Below the pieces are notes generated by a model that saw nothing but the letters and a program-made list of their open reading frames with translations, was not told the origin of the DNA and did no database searches. The position numbers and the translations under genes are program-made. Shown here piece after piece: positions 46,852 to 55,738 of a stretch of 64,000 bases of DNA; position 1 is the stretch's first letter; each line of letters begins with the position of its first letter. The DNA comes from CAVQBP01 sp963710745 (GTDB lineage Bacteria; Bacteroidota; Ignavibacteria; Ignavibacteriales; Ignavibacteriaceae): assembly GCA_963710745.1 (NCBI GenBank), contig CAVQBP010000015.1:1-64000 (forward strand). The letters are read 5' to 3'.

Positions 46852-47886
46852 ATGAGAAAAATTTTTCTAATTACTACATGCTTAATAATAATGTTCGGCA
46901 ATATTTTGCTGCATGCCCAGCTGTTCAGGGATATTACTAAAGTAGGTACTACAGCGGGACAATTTTTGAAAATAGGTCCTGGCGCCAGGGCACTTGCTAT
47001 GGGCGGAACATATGTCGGAATAAGTGATGATATTTACGCCGCATATTATAACCCTGCCGGTGTTGCAATAAATCATGGAAACGGTCAGGCCTCTTTTAGC
47101 CATGCCCAGTGGATTGCTGACATTAACTATGATTATGCTGCAGCTTCTTTAAATATTGAATCATTCGGCTCTTTGTTTATGTCGGTCACTTCAATGAGAG
47201 TACCTGAAGAAAAAGTAAGAACATTTGAATTCCCCGAAGGTAACGGCCAGGTTTGGGATGCAAGCTCCGTCTCATTTGCAGTTGGCTTTGCAAAAAGTCT
47301 TACAGACAGGTTTTCTATAGGATTTAATGCAAAATATATTCAGGAATCCATCTGGAGCAGCTCAGCAACCGGTTTTGCCCTTGATGTAGGCACTTATTAT
47401 GAAACCCCGTTCAATGGACTTATTATAGGCGCCAGTGTTTCTAATTTCGGAACCAAAATGAAATTGGATGGAAGAGATATACAGATAAATTATGACCCGG
47501 ACGGTAATTCAACTACAGGTCCGAATAATATTCCTGCAAAGTATGAAATGGATCAGTATGATCTTCCGCTTACTTTCAGAATCGGATTTTCAATGGATGT
47601 AATTAAATCAAGATATATCCGTATTAAAGCCGCCTTTGATGCAACTCATCCAAATGATAATACCGAATACATTAATTCCGGAATTGAATTTGCCTATGAT
47701 GAATTAGTCTTTATCAGGGGAGGCTACAAATCTCTTTTCATGGATAACAGCGAAGAGAGTTTCACTTTAGGCGCGGGTCTGAAATATGAGGTTAGTTCGG
47801 GATTATTTGTTAAATTTAATTATGCTTATGGAGATTTCGGAAGATTAAAAAATATTCAATTCTTTGATGTAGGATTGGTTTTTTAA
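46852..47886 (+). CDS. PorV/PorQ-family outer-membrane protein (module B, gene 4)
   Basis: A 344-residue beta-barrel protein with signal peptide (1-22, LHAQ). Diagnostic block VGTTAGQFLKIGPGARALAMGG, then DDIYAAYYNPAGVA, SATGFALDVGTYYE and ASVSNFGTKMKL; ends with an aromatic (GLVF). Same family and same genomic slot as 28326-29342. T9SS cargo escort is the expected role. Confidence 0.88.
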   Translation: MRKIFLITTCLIIMFGNILLHAQLFRDITKVGTTAGQFLKIGPGARALAMGGTYVGISDDIYAAYYNPAGVAINHGNGQASFSHAQWIADINYDYAAASLNIESFGSLFMSVTSMRVPEEKVRTFEFPEGNGQVWDASSVSFAVGFAKSLTDRFSIGFNAKYIQESIWSSSATGFALDVGTYYETPFNGLIIGASVSNFGTKMKLDGRDIQINYDPDGNSTTGPNNIPAKYEMDQYDLPLTFRIGFSMDVIKSRYIRIKAAFDATHPNDNTEYINSGIEFAYDELVFIRGGYKSLFMDNSEESFTLGAGLKYEVSSGLFVKFNYAYGDFGRLKNIQFFDVGLVF

Positions 47887-47913
47887 TACCAGTGAATGTA
47901 ATATTTTTTTCTG

Positions 47914-49689
47914 ATGAAATCATTTAGCTTATTTATATTTTCACTTTTTTCAATCAACTTTCCTTTACTTGCGCAAAGCTGGATAAGAATTAACCAGCTC
48001 GGATATCCAGGTAATTCGATCAAGACAGCAGTCCTTGTCAGCAAAGATGATATACATCCCGAATCTTTTGAAATTTACAAATCATCGGATGATGAGCTTG
48101 TCTGGAAGGGAAACAAAATTACCGCATACGGCAGGTTTGCCTGTTTTAGTTCAACTTTCAGATTAAATTTTTCAGACTTTAAAAGTGAAGGTGAATATTA
48201 TATAAAATCTTCGGGAATAAAATCACCCTCTTTCAGAATATCGGACAGTGTTTATAAAGGAACAGCAGATTTTCTTTTAAACTATATGCGGCAGCAGCAG
48301 TGCGGCTATAATCCCTTTTTAAAAGATTCCTGCCATACCCATGATGGATTTATTGTTGACAATCCCTCTAAAGAAAATCAGTATATTAATGCTGTAGGCG
48401 GCTGGCATGATGCTTCCGACTACCTGCAGTATGTTACTACCTCAGCTACCGCAGTTTACCAGATGCTTTTTGCTTATATGAAATATCCGGATTCATTTAA
48501 AGATGAATATGACAAGAACGGAGATCCCGGTTCAAACGGAATTCCGGATATTCTTGATGAAGCCAAGTGGGGGCTTGACTGGCTCGTAAAACTGAATCCA
48601 AAATATGGTGAACTTTATAACCAGGTTGCCGACGACAGAGACCATGCCGGATTCAGGCTGCCGGATTTGGATTCAACTAATTACGGCGGACCTGACCTGG
48701 AAAGACCGGTTTATTATGTAACGGGAAAACCCCAGGGAATCTGCAAATATAAAAACAGAACTACCGGCGTTTCATCAGCAGCTGCTAAATTTGCTTCTGC
48801 ATTTGCGCTCGGTTCGGTAATACTTCAAAAATATTATCCTGGTTTTTGTAAAGCTATAAAACAAAAAGCAGCTGAAGCATACGATTTCGGCAAAACTGAT
48901 CCCGGAGTAACCCAGACTGCCTCGTGCAGGTCTCCTTACTTTTATGAGGAAGACAATTATGTTGATGATATGGAACTTGCTGCTGCACAGCTATTTAAAA
49001 TTAGCGGCAATAGTAATTATTTAAGTGAAGCAGCAGATTGGGGAAAGCTTGAACCGGTTACTCCATGGATGGGAGCCGATACTGCAAGGCATTACCAGTG
49101 GTATCCTTTTGTAAATCTCGGCCATTACTTACTTGCGGAGGATAATGATAATAGTATATCCGGAGTTTTTACTGATTATATGAAAAAGGGATTGAAGAAA
49201 ATTTACAACCGGGGTAAAGAGAATCCTTTTTTAATTGGTGTTCCTTTTGTCTGGTGTTCCAATAATTTTGTTACTGCAGCTCTTATTCAATGCAGACTTT
49301 ATAATGAAGTATCGATCGATTCAACATATATGGAAATGGAAGCAGCATTGAGAGATTGGCTTCTGGGATGCAATATCTGGGGAACAAGTATGATTATCGG
49401 ACTGCCTGAAAATGGAGATTATCCTTCCGATCCCCACTCCGCAATTTACCTGGATACACACAGGCAGATTTCCGGCGGCCTGGTAGACGGCCCCGTTTAT
49501 AAATCAATATTTGATCGGCTAAGGGGATTAAAGATTGTTAACGGGGATGAATACTCGGCATTTCAATCTGATCTGGTTGTCTATCATGATGATTATGGTG
49601 ATTACTCAACTAACGAACCTACAATGGACGGTACCGCATCTTTGACAATTTATTTTTCGGCATTGGAACAAATGGGACAAAGAAAGTAA
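47914..49689 (+). CDS. Glycoside hydrolase family 9 enzyme with N-terminal Ig-like domain (module B, gene 5)
   Basis: A 591-residue exported protein (signal peptide 1-21). N-terminal cellulase-type Ig-like domain (about 22-108, WIRINQLGYPGNSIKTAVL), then a GH9 (alpha/alpha)6 catalytic domain. The catalytic base region is VGGWHDASDYLQY (D166, D169) and the acid is probably E568 in STNEPTMDGTASL; the intervening DPHSAIYLDTHRQ block corresponds to the GH9 histidine/arginine substrate motif. GH9 members are endoglucanases, cellobiohydrolases or exo-beta-glucosaminidases; specificity is not clear here, and the DASD and EPTMDG variants differ from typical cellulases (DAGD, NE-x-x-x-x-N/D). No T9SS tail. 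It begins 27 bp after the PorV gene. Confidence 0.87.
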   Translation: MKSFSLFIFSLFSINFPLLAQSWIRINQLGYPGNSIKTAVLVSKDDIHPESFEIYKSSDDELVWKGNKITAYGRFACFSSTFRLNFSDFKSEGEYYIKSSGIKSPSFRISDSVYKGTADFLLNYMRQQQCGYNPFLKDSCHTHDGFIVDNPSKENQYINAVGGWHDASDYLQYVTTSATAVYQMLFAYMKYPDSFKDEYDKNGDPGSNGIPDILDEAKWGLDWLVKLNPKYGELYNQVADDRDHAGFRLPDLDSTNYGGPDLERPVYYVTGKPQGICKYKNRTTGVSSAAAKFASAFALGSVILQKYYPGFCKAIKQKAAEAYDFGKTDPGVTQTASCRSPYFYEEDNYVDDMELAAAQLFKISGNSNYLSEAADWGKLEPVTPWMGADTARHYQWYPFVNLGHYLLAEDNDNSISGVFTDYMKKGLKKIYNRGKENPFLIGVPFVWCSNNFVTAALIQCRLYNEVSIDSTYMEMEAALRDWLLGCNIWGTSMIIGLPENGDYPSDPHSAIYLDTHRQISGGLVDGPVYKSIFDRLRGLKIVNGDEYSAFQSDLVVYHDDYGDYSTNEPTMDGTASLTIYFSALEQMGQRK

Positions 49690-50036
49690 TGCCGGATTAT
49701 CTGAAAATCATAAGGATAGAAAAATTCCATCTCCTGCAATTCCGAACAGTGTCTGTTAAAGTTATGTTTTTCTAAAGGAACGATCCGCTCGCAGTTAGTA
49801 ATGTCAGTCTGAGACCTTTAAAAAGGCTTTGCCTTTAATAATTAAATAAATGACACACTCTAATTTGTCATTCTGAATCCCGGCTCACACTGGAATTTAT
49901 TCTGAATCCGGGATGAAGAATCTCCAAATCTGTCACTAGCAGCAAGTTGAAGGCTGACCTTGTATGCACTCAATAAGTATTATGCCCGGATTCAGGTAGT
50001 ACAACATTACCCGGCAGATTTTATGCGATCTGCAAG
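49690..50036. repeat. Intergenic region with TCATTCTGAATCCGGG-type dispersed repeats
   Basis: Between convergent genes. Two partial copies of a known style of dispersed repeat (TCATTCTGAATCCCGG at 49868-49884 and ATTCTGAATCCGGGATGAAGAATCTCC at about 49899-49925, cited in part). GTCATTCTGA...AAGAATCTC repeats are widespread non-coding elements in environmental Bacteroidota-like genomes. Nothing coding seen. Confidence 0.5.
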
Positions 50037-51188
50037 TTAATTATTTATTAATCCGATTCCGGGGGTCCCGGATAAAATTAGTTTACCGCCTTCGGTAACC
50101 TTCGTCCCCTTAAACGGATCATTTGTTATTAATAAATTCCCGTCAAGGTCTGCCCAGTCAACCATCGGGGATAATTGTGAAGCAGCAGAAATACCGCAGG
50201 ACGTTTCAGTCATACATCCGAGCATAACTTTCATGCCCAGAGATTTGGCAAGTAATAACATTTTATGTGCTTCCCTCATACCTGTACATTTCATCAGTTT
50301 AATATTTATTCCGCTGAAGACTCCATGTGCTTTAATAACATCGGGAATTCTCTGAATCGATTCGTCGCCGATAATTGGAAGAGGGCTTTGCCCGGTTAAC
50401 CAGGCAATATCATCGACCTGTTCCTTCGGCATCGGCTGCTCAATTAATTCCACATTTTTTTCATTAAGCCAATTAATCATCTCAAGAGCATAATTTTTGT
50501 CTTTCCATCCCTGGTTAGCATCGACCCTGAGCTTCTTGTTTGTAACCGAACGGATTGCTTCAACCATATCCTTATCATCATCTCTTCCAAGCTTGATTTT
50601 TAATATGTTATATGATTTTGCCTCATTTACTTTTTGTTTTACAACATCAGGCGTATCGATACCTATAGTAAAATCAGTATAAGGCGCTTTATCTTTGTCA
50701 AACCCCCAGATCCGGTACCAGGGTTTATTAAGGAGTTTTCCAACAAGATCATGGAGCGCTATATCAACAGATGCTTTTGCAGCAGTGTTTCTTTCGGCAG
50801 CCGAATCAACATAATTCAGAATATCTTCCATCTCAAAAGGATCATTAAACCGGCTTAGATCGACTTTAGATAAGAATGCTGCTGCTGTCTCCTGGGATTC
50901 TCCGAGATAAGGGGGCATTGCAGCTTCGCCGTACCCGGTAATTCCATCATATTCTATTTCTGTTAAAACAACCGGTGTTGTAGAACGTGAGCTTACAGCA
51001 ATGGTAAAAACATGTTCAAGCTGCAGTGTGTACGGTTTGAATTTTAATTTCATTTTTCCGCTTCCTGAAATATTGTCTGTAAAAATATTAGTTGTATAAG
51101 GTGAAACATTAACCGGTAACCCTGAAACCATCAGAGATCCGGCGATTAAGCTGCTTCTTTTCAAAAAATTTCTTCTGTTATGTTTCAT
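50037..51188 (-). CDS. L-Ala-D/L-Glu epimerase (dipeptide epimerase, enolase superfamily), Tat-exported
   Basis: A 383-residue enolase-superfamily protein. Catalytic set: K197-x-K199 (LKIKLGRDD), metal ligands D223 (DANQGW), E250 (IEQPM), D275 (GDES) and K297 (NIKLMKCTG) on the opposite face. The DLDGNLLI motif near residue 353 carries the D-x-D that binds the substrate amino group in dipeptide epimerases. It interconverts L-Ala-D-Glu and L-Ala-L-Glu, making murein dipeptide usable. The N-terminus NRRNFLKRSS plus hydrophobic stretch is a twin-arginine signal, so it should act in the periplasm, on products of the NlpC/P60 enzyme. Isolated on the minus strand, divergent from the glycosidase. 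Confidence 0.92.
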   Translation of the reverse strand: MKHNRRNFLKRSSLIAGSLMVSGLPVNVSPYTTNIFTDNISGSGKMKLKFKPYTLQLEHVFTIAVSSRSTTPVVLTEIEYDGITGYGEAAMPPYLGESQETAAAFLSKVDLSRFNDPFEMEDILNYVDSAAERNTAAKASVDIALHDLVGKLLNKPWYRIWGFDKDKAPYTDFTIGIDTPDVVKQKVNEAKSYNILKIKLGRDDDKDMVEAIRSVTNKKLRVDANQGWKDKNYALEMINWLNEKNVELIEQPMPKEQVDDIAWLTGQSPLPIIGDESIQRIPDVIKAHGVFSGINIKLMKCTGMREAHKMLLLAKSLGMKVMLGCMTETSCGISAASQLSPMVDWADLDGNLLITNDPFKGTKVTEGGKLILSGTPGIGLINN

Positions 51189-51432
51189 TTACCTGGAATA
51201 TCAATATGGTATTATATTAATGTATTATTAATAATCTGAAATTTAATATTAATTATTAATACATACTTTACCAAAGGGTTAAAATATCTGCCTCATCATA
51301 TTATTTAATTTAAAAAAATAATTATCAGGAAATAATTTATCAATCTGATATTTTCTTTCAAATGGAGATTACAATTTGTAATTTTTGAGTCCTGACAATT
51401 CTGAAAAATTTAATGGGAAGTTCAAACTAAAA

Positions 51433-53950
51433 ATGAAAATAATATATCATGTCTTTGAGATAACACTAATATTCCTTTTTACAAGTATTGTTTGTAATGC
51501 AGCTGATCTCATTATAAAAAACAATGTACCGGACAAAGTGCTGACCTTTGGTAATAGTAAGATTATGCTTACGCTTGATTATAATGAAAAATGTAATATT
51601 TCAGAATTAAGAGTCAACGGGCAGACCGTTATTTCCGGAGCCGAAAGGGATTTTTTCTGAAATAAAAACCTTACGCAATACATTTAATACACTTAAACTC
51701 AAATCAGTCCCGGAAATTAAGATGGGAGAAAACAGCATAGATGTTAATAATATAAAGTATGGAAATGATCAAACAACAATAACTGAAAACTGGAGATTCG
51801 TAATTTCAGAAAGTGATATTAAATTTAAAATCGAAAGAAATATTTCCGATCCTTTAATAATTGAAGATGCCGGATTTCCTTCATTTAATTTCAATAATAT
51901 AAATACCTGGAATGGTGCTTTTCTTGGATATGGAGGTCTGGCGTGGTTTTATCTATTTAATCAGAAATTATGTACTTATGGTGTGCATTCTAATTCTTCC
52001 GTTTTCTGGAATAGTGAAACAGGCAATGCATTAAAAGTCTCTGTGTCTGCCCCCGGAAAAAAAGTTGCTATGAAATATACCCGTTCCAAGGATGATAAAT
52101 TGATTTACAATATTTCTGTTTCCGACAGTGAATTAACCTGCCGGTATGCCGCTGAAAAAAGGAGCAGGTTTATAAGAGGAAAGACAGATGTGTGGGATTC
52201 CTTTAAAGTTTCAAAAGGAAAGTATGTTCAGATAATTACTTTTTCATATATAGATTATAATAAAGAATACAACAGAGGTAACCTGGCTGGAATTAACGGG
52301 AATGCTGTAACCAGCTTATTAAATACGGTTGCAAGGATTGGAGTTATTGATAAAAATCTGTTCGGGGGGAACAGCTGGCATACTCCTTATGGTCCTATCT
52401 GTCTCCATGAACAGTATATAGCTGATTTTGCTATCGGAATAGATGACGATAGTTATATAGAAGGGTATAAACAATGTCTTAATTATTACCGGGAAAATGC
52501 AATTCAACCCGATGGCAGGGTACTTGCCCGATGGGCTTATCTCAATGAGGATGCAATGCCGGGGACAGTTAATAAAGAAGGTTTCTACGAAGCGCAATGG
52601 GGATATCTTATGGATTCGAATCCTGATTTTGTTTCCAATGTTTCAGAACTTTATAACATTTGCGGAGATTTAAAATGGGTATCTGATTTCAAATCAGCTT
52701 GTGAAAAGGCGTTAGACTATTTATTAAAAAGAGATTCAAACGGTAATCACCTGGTTGAAATGATGACCGATTCCCATAAGGAAAAAAGAGGGAGCGATTG
52801 GATAGATATTATCTGGGCTTCATATGAAAATGCGTTTGTTAATGCTAAATTATATTACGCGCTTACATTATGGTCTGATATAGAAAACCAGCTGCATGAT
52901 TCTGTAAAAGCAGAATATTATTCTTCTTATGCAGCAAATCTAAAAGATAGTTTTAACAAATCAACTGCCGACGGCGGATTCTGGGATGCGCAAAACAAAT
53001 GGTATATACACTGGCGCGATAAAGACAATTCAATTCACGGGGATAATCTTGTTGTACCTGTAAATTTTATGGCGGTTGTTTATGGAATATGTGACGATAC
53101 AACCAGACGGAACGAAATTCTTGATAAAATTGAAGAACAAACCAGTCATGAAAATCTTTTCTTCTGGCCGATATGCCTTTATCCATATGCTGTTGGTGAA
53201 GGAAATGACTGGCAGTTTCCTTTTCCAAACTATGAAAACGGCGACATATTCTTATCATGGGGTAGTGTAGGTGTTGAAGCCTATGCAGGTTATAAGCCTG
53301 ATCTGGCATTGAAATATGTGAATAATGTTTTAGATCGTTATGAAAAGGATGGCCTGGCATTTCAAAGATACGGAAGAGATAAACAGAACGGGTTGGGTGA
53401 TGATATACTTGCCGGAAACAGTCTTGCCGTTGTCGGGTTGTACAAATCAATTTATGGAATAAATCCTCATTATAACAGATTATATCTAAATCCGCATCTG
53501 CCGGAAAAATTATCAGGTACCGAGTTAAATTATATTTACAGGAAAGACAAATTAAAAATAGGCTTAACTACAAATAATTATTACATCTCAAATGCTCAAT
53601 TTAAAATTTCATCACAAAAAGATTTTGGCTTTTATTCAGAAAAAGATGAATTGAGTTATTTTAATGGAAAAGATGATATTTATTCGTTTAAAGTTCAGAC
53701 TTCCGATAAATTATCAATCAAAATAAAAGAATGGGAAGCAGACAAATATACCTGGTCTCAAACATCAAATGAAAAAAGTCCGGATGACGTTGTTTATAAT
53801 ATTAATAATATCGAACCGAAAACTTATTTTACAATTTCTGTAAATAATAAAACCTTTAAGCGTATAAAGAGTCAGGCTGATGGAAGCCTGAGTTTTAATT
53901 TAAAAGTTGGAATTAATCCTGATGAAATACGGATAGAAAAAAGTGAATAA
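51433..53950 (+). pseudogene. Six-hairpin glycosidase-like exported protein, one frameshift
   Basis: One protein split by a single shift at the T6 run 51651-51656. Dropping one T joins GAERDF to SEIKTLRNTFN and restores a frame of about 838 residues from 51433, where a signal peptide begins (MKIIYHVFEITLIF); an upstream ATG at 51385 is less likely. The C-terminal 550 residues show an (alpha/alpha)6 toroid typical of GH78/GH65-like enzymes: ARWAYLNEDAM, DWIDIIWASYENAFVNAKLYY, HGDNLVVPVNFMAVVYG, FLSWGSVGVEAYAGY. N-terminal beta-sandwich. Substrate unknown. Its stop overlaps the next gene by 8 bp. May be intact in the organism and mis-sequenced here. Confidence 0.72.
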
Positions 53951-55643
53951 AAAAACCAATTGGCTGAAAATTTCTTTAATTTCAGGGATGCTGGTCTTAT
54001 GTTCCCTGAGCTCTTTTATTTATAAGGATGCAAAATCAGAAAAAAAAGATACAGGTTTCCAAAAGCATCCCAGGATAGTAAATATTATAAATTTCATTCG
54101 CCTCCTGGAGCCAAGAGATCCGGAAATTACAAAGGATGTTCTTTACGAAACGGTAGTAAAGCAGATTGAAATAATAAAAAGGTACAAATTAAGAGGTACA
54201 TTCTTAATTCAGTATGATGCATTGATAGATCAGAGATACCAATCACTGTTAAAAAGTTTAGATACAAGTGAGTTTGAAATTGGTGCGTGGTGGGAGATCC
54301 CCCAGCCTATGGTTGAAAGAGCGGGATTAAAATGGCGGGGACGTTATCCATGGGACTGGCGTGCAAATATCGGATTCTCTACAGGTTATTCGGTTAAAGA
54401 AAGAGAGAAGTTAGCTGATGTATATATGAAAGAATTTAAAAGTATTTTTGGATATTACCCTGAATCTGTCGGTTCATGGTTTATTGATGCTTATACATTG
54501 AATTATTTATACAAAAAGTACAGAATTACAGCTTCATGTAACTGCAAAGACCAATATGGAACAGATGGCTACACATTATGGGGAGGATATTGGAACCAGG
54601 CTTATTTTCCCAGTAAAATTAATGCATATATGCCTGCTCAAAATGAGGTTAACCAGATACCGGTTCCTGTCTTTCGCATGCTGGGAAGCGACCCGGTTCG
54701 TCAATATGATTATGATGTCGGAACAAGCAGGCAGGGTGTAATTACACTGGAACCTGTGTACAAATTCGGAGGAGGTGATTCTGCCTGGGTCAACTGGTAT
54801 TTTAAAGAATTTATTCAGGGCGCATGTGTCTCTTATGCCTACACTCAAATGGGACAGGAAAATTCTTTTACTTGGAAAGCGATGTCTAAGGGTTTTAATA
54901 TTCAAATACCTTTAATTGCCCGGTTAAAAGATCAAAAAAAAATTAAAATAGAAACACTTAAAGAATCCGGTAAATGGTTTAAAAACCGATTTAATGTTAC
55001 ACCTCCCACCTCCGTAACCGTTAATGAAGATATCGGAGGTAGCAGTAAAAAAACAGTTTGGTTTGACAGCCGTTATTTCCGTGCAAATTTATTTTGGGAA
55101 AACGGTCGTTTGAGGTTCCGTGATATTCATTTATTCAATGAAAAGCTGTCGTCTGCTTATTATTCAAAAAAAGCTACTTCAAATGATTGTTCTTTTTTCA
55201 CGCTCCCTTTTGTAGATGGATTTATCTGGAGTGATTCGTCTAAAATTGCGGGTCTGAGATTTAAAGCAGTTATAAACGGGAAAGATGTATTGCTGCAGGG
55301 TTTCAATCCGGTTATAACAGATTCTGCTTCCGGAAAACTTCTTATATCATGGCCGTTAAAATCATTTAATGGAACACTTGTTATGGATCTTAATGAGAGC
55401 CGGATAAATATGAAACTAATAACAGGAGAAAAGATTAATTGGTTTCTTGAATTAACCGCATCTGAAAATTCGAAACTGCCTTTCCTGGAAGTAGAACCCG
55501 GCCGGGTAGAATGCAGATTTGAGGGTTTAAACTATTCTGTTGCCGCTGTACATGGCAGCTTTTCAAAACCAGGTAAAGGAATAGTGTTGAGAATTATTCC
55601 CGAAAAGAATTCTATAATATTGAATTTTGATACCACTGATTGA
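53943..55643 (+). CDS. Exported polysaccharide deacetylase/glycosidase-like protein of uncertain family
   Basis: A 566-residue exported protein with GTG start at 53943, overlapping the preceding gene by 8 bp, so translation is probably coupled. An N-terminal anchor or signal is followed by a beta/alpha-barrel-like region with the pattern of a NodB-like or GH barrel: LRGTFLIQYDAL, FEIGAWWEIPQPMVE, VGSWFIDAYTLNYL, and a conserved-looking CNCKDQYGTDGYTLWGG at about 200. The C-terminal part is beta-rich. The classic NodB metal triad (D, H-x-x-x-H) is not clear, so enzymatic activity and family are unsure. Context: next to a six-hairpin glycosidase. Confidence 0.55.
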   Translation: MNKKTNWLKISLISGMLVLCSLSSFIYKDAKSEKKDTGFQKHPRIVNIINFIRLLEPRDPEITKDVLYETVVKQIEIIKRYKLRGTFLIQYDALIDQRYQSLLKSLDTSEFEIGAWWEIPQPMVERAGLKWRGRYPWDWRANIGFSTGYSVKEREKLADVYMKEFKSIFGYYPESVGSWFIDAYTLNYLYKKYRITASCNCKDQYGTDGYTLWGGYWNQAYFPSKINAYMPAQNEVNQIPVPVFRMLGSDPVRQYDYDVGTSRQGVITLEPVYKFGGGDSAWVNWYFKEFIQGACVSYAYTQMGQENSFTWKAMSKGFNIQIPLIARLKDQKKIKIETLKESGKWFKNRFNVTPPTSVTVNEDIGGSSKKTVWFDSRYFRANLFWENGRLRFRDIHLFNEKLSSAYYSKKATSNDCSFFTLPFVDGFIWSDSSKIAGLRFKAVINGKDVLLQGFNPVITDSASGKLLISWPLKSFNGTLVMDLNESRINMKLITGEKINWFLELTASENSKLPFLEVEPGRVECRFEGLNYSVAAVHGSFSKPGKGIVLRIIPEKNSIILNFDTTD

Positions 55644-55662
55644 CAGTCTTTGCATATTTGAT

Positions 55663-55699
55663 GAATAGGAATTTCTTACTTATGCAGAAATTCCTATTC
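55663..55699. terminator. Bidirectional terminator
   Basis: Perfect 14-pair stem GAATAGGAATTTCT (55663-55676) with AGAAATTCCTATTC (55686-55699), between convergent genes ending at 55643 and 55739; T-run (ATTTTTTG) shortly after on the + strand. Confidence 0.85.
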
Positions 55700-55738
55700 T
55701 GTCACAACTATTTTTTGTAATAAAGCCGATAATTAAAT

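Noticed and set aside
49868..49930. Attachment site or IS end
   Set aside because: Matches a common dispersed intergenic repeat style; no integrase or transposase nearby.
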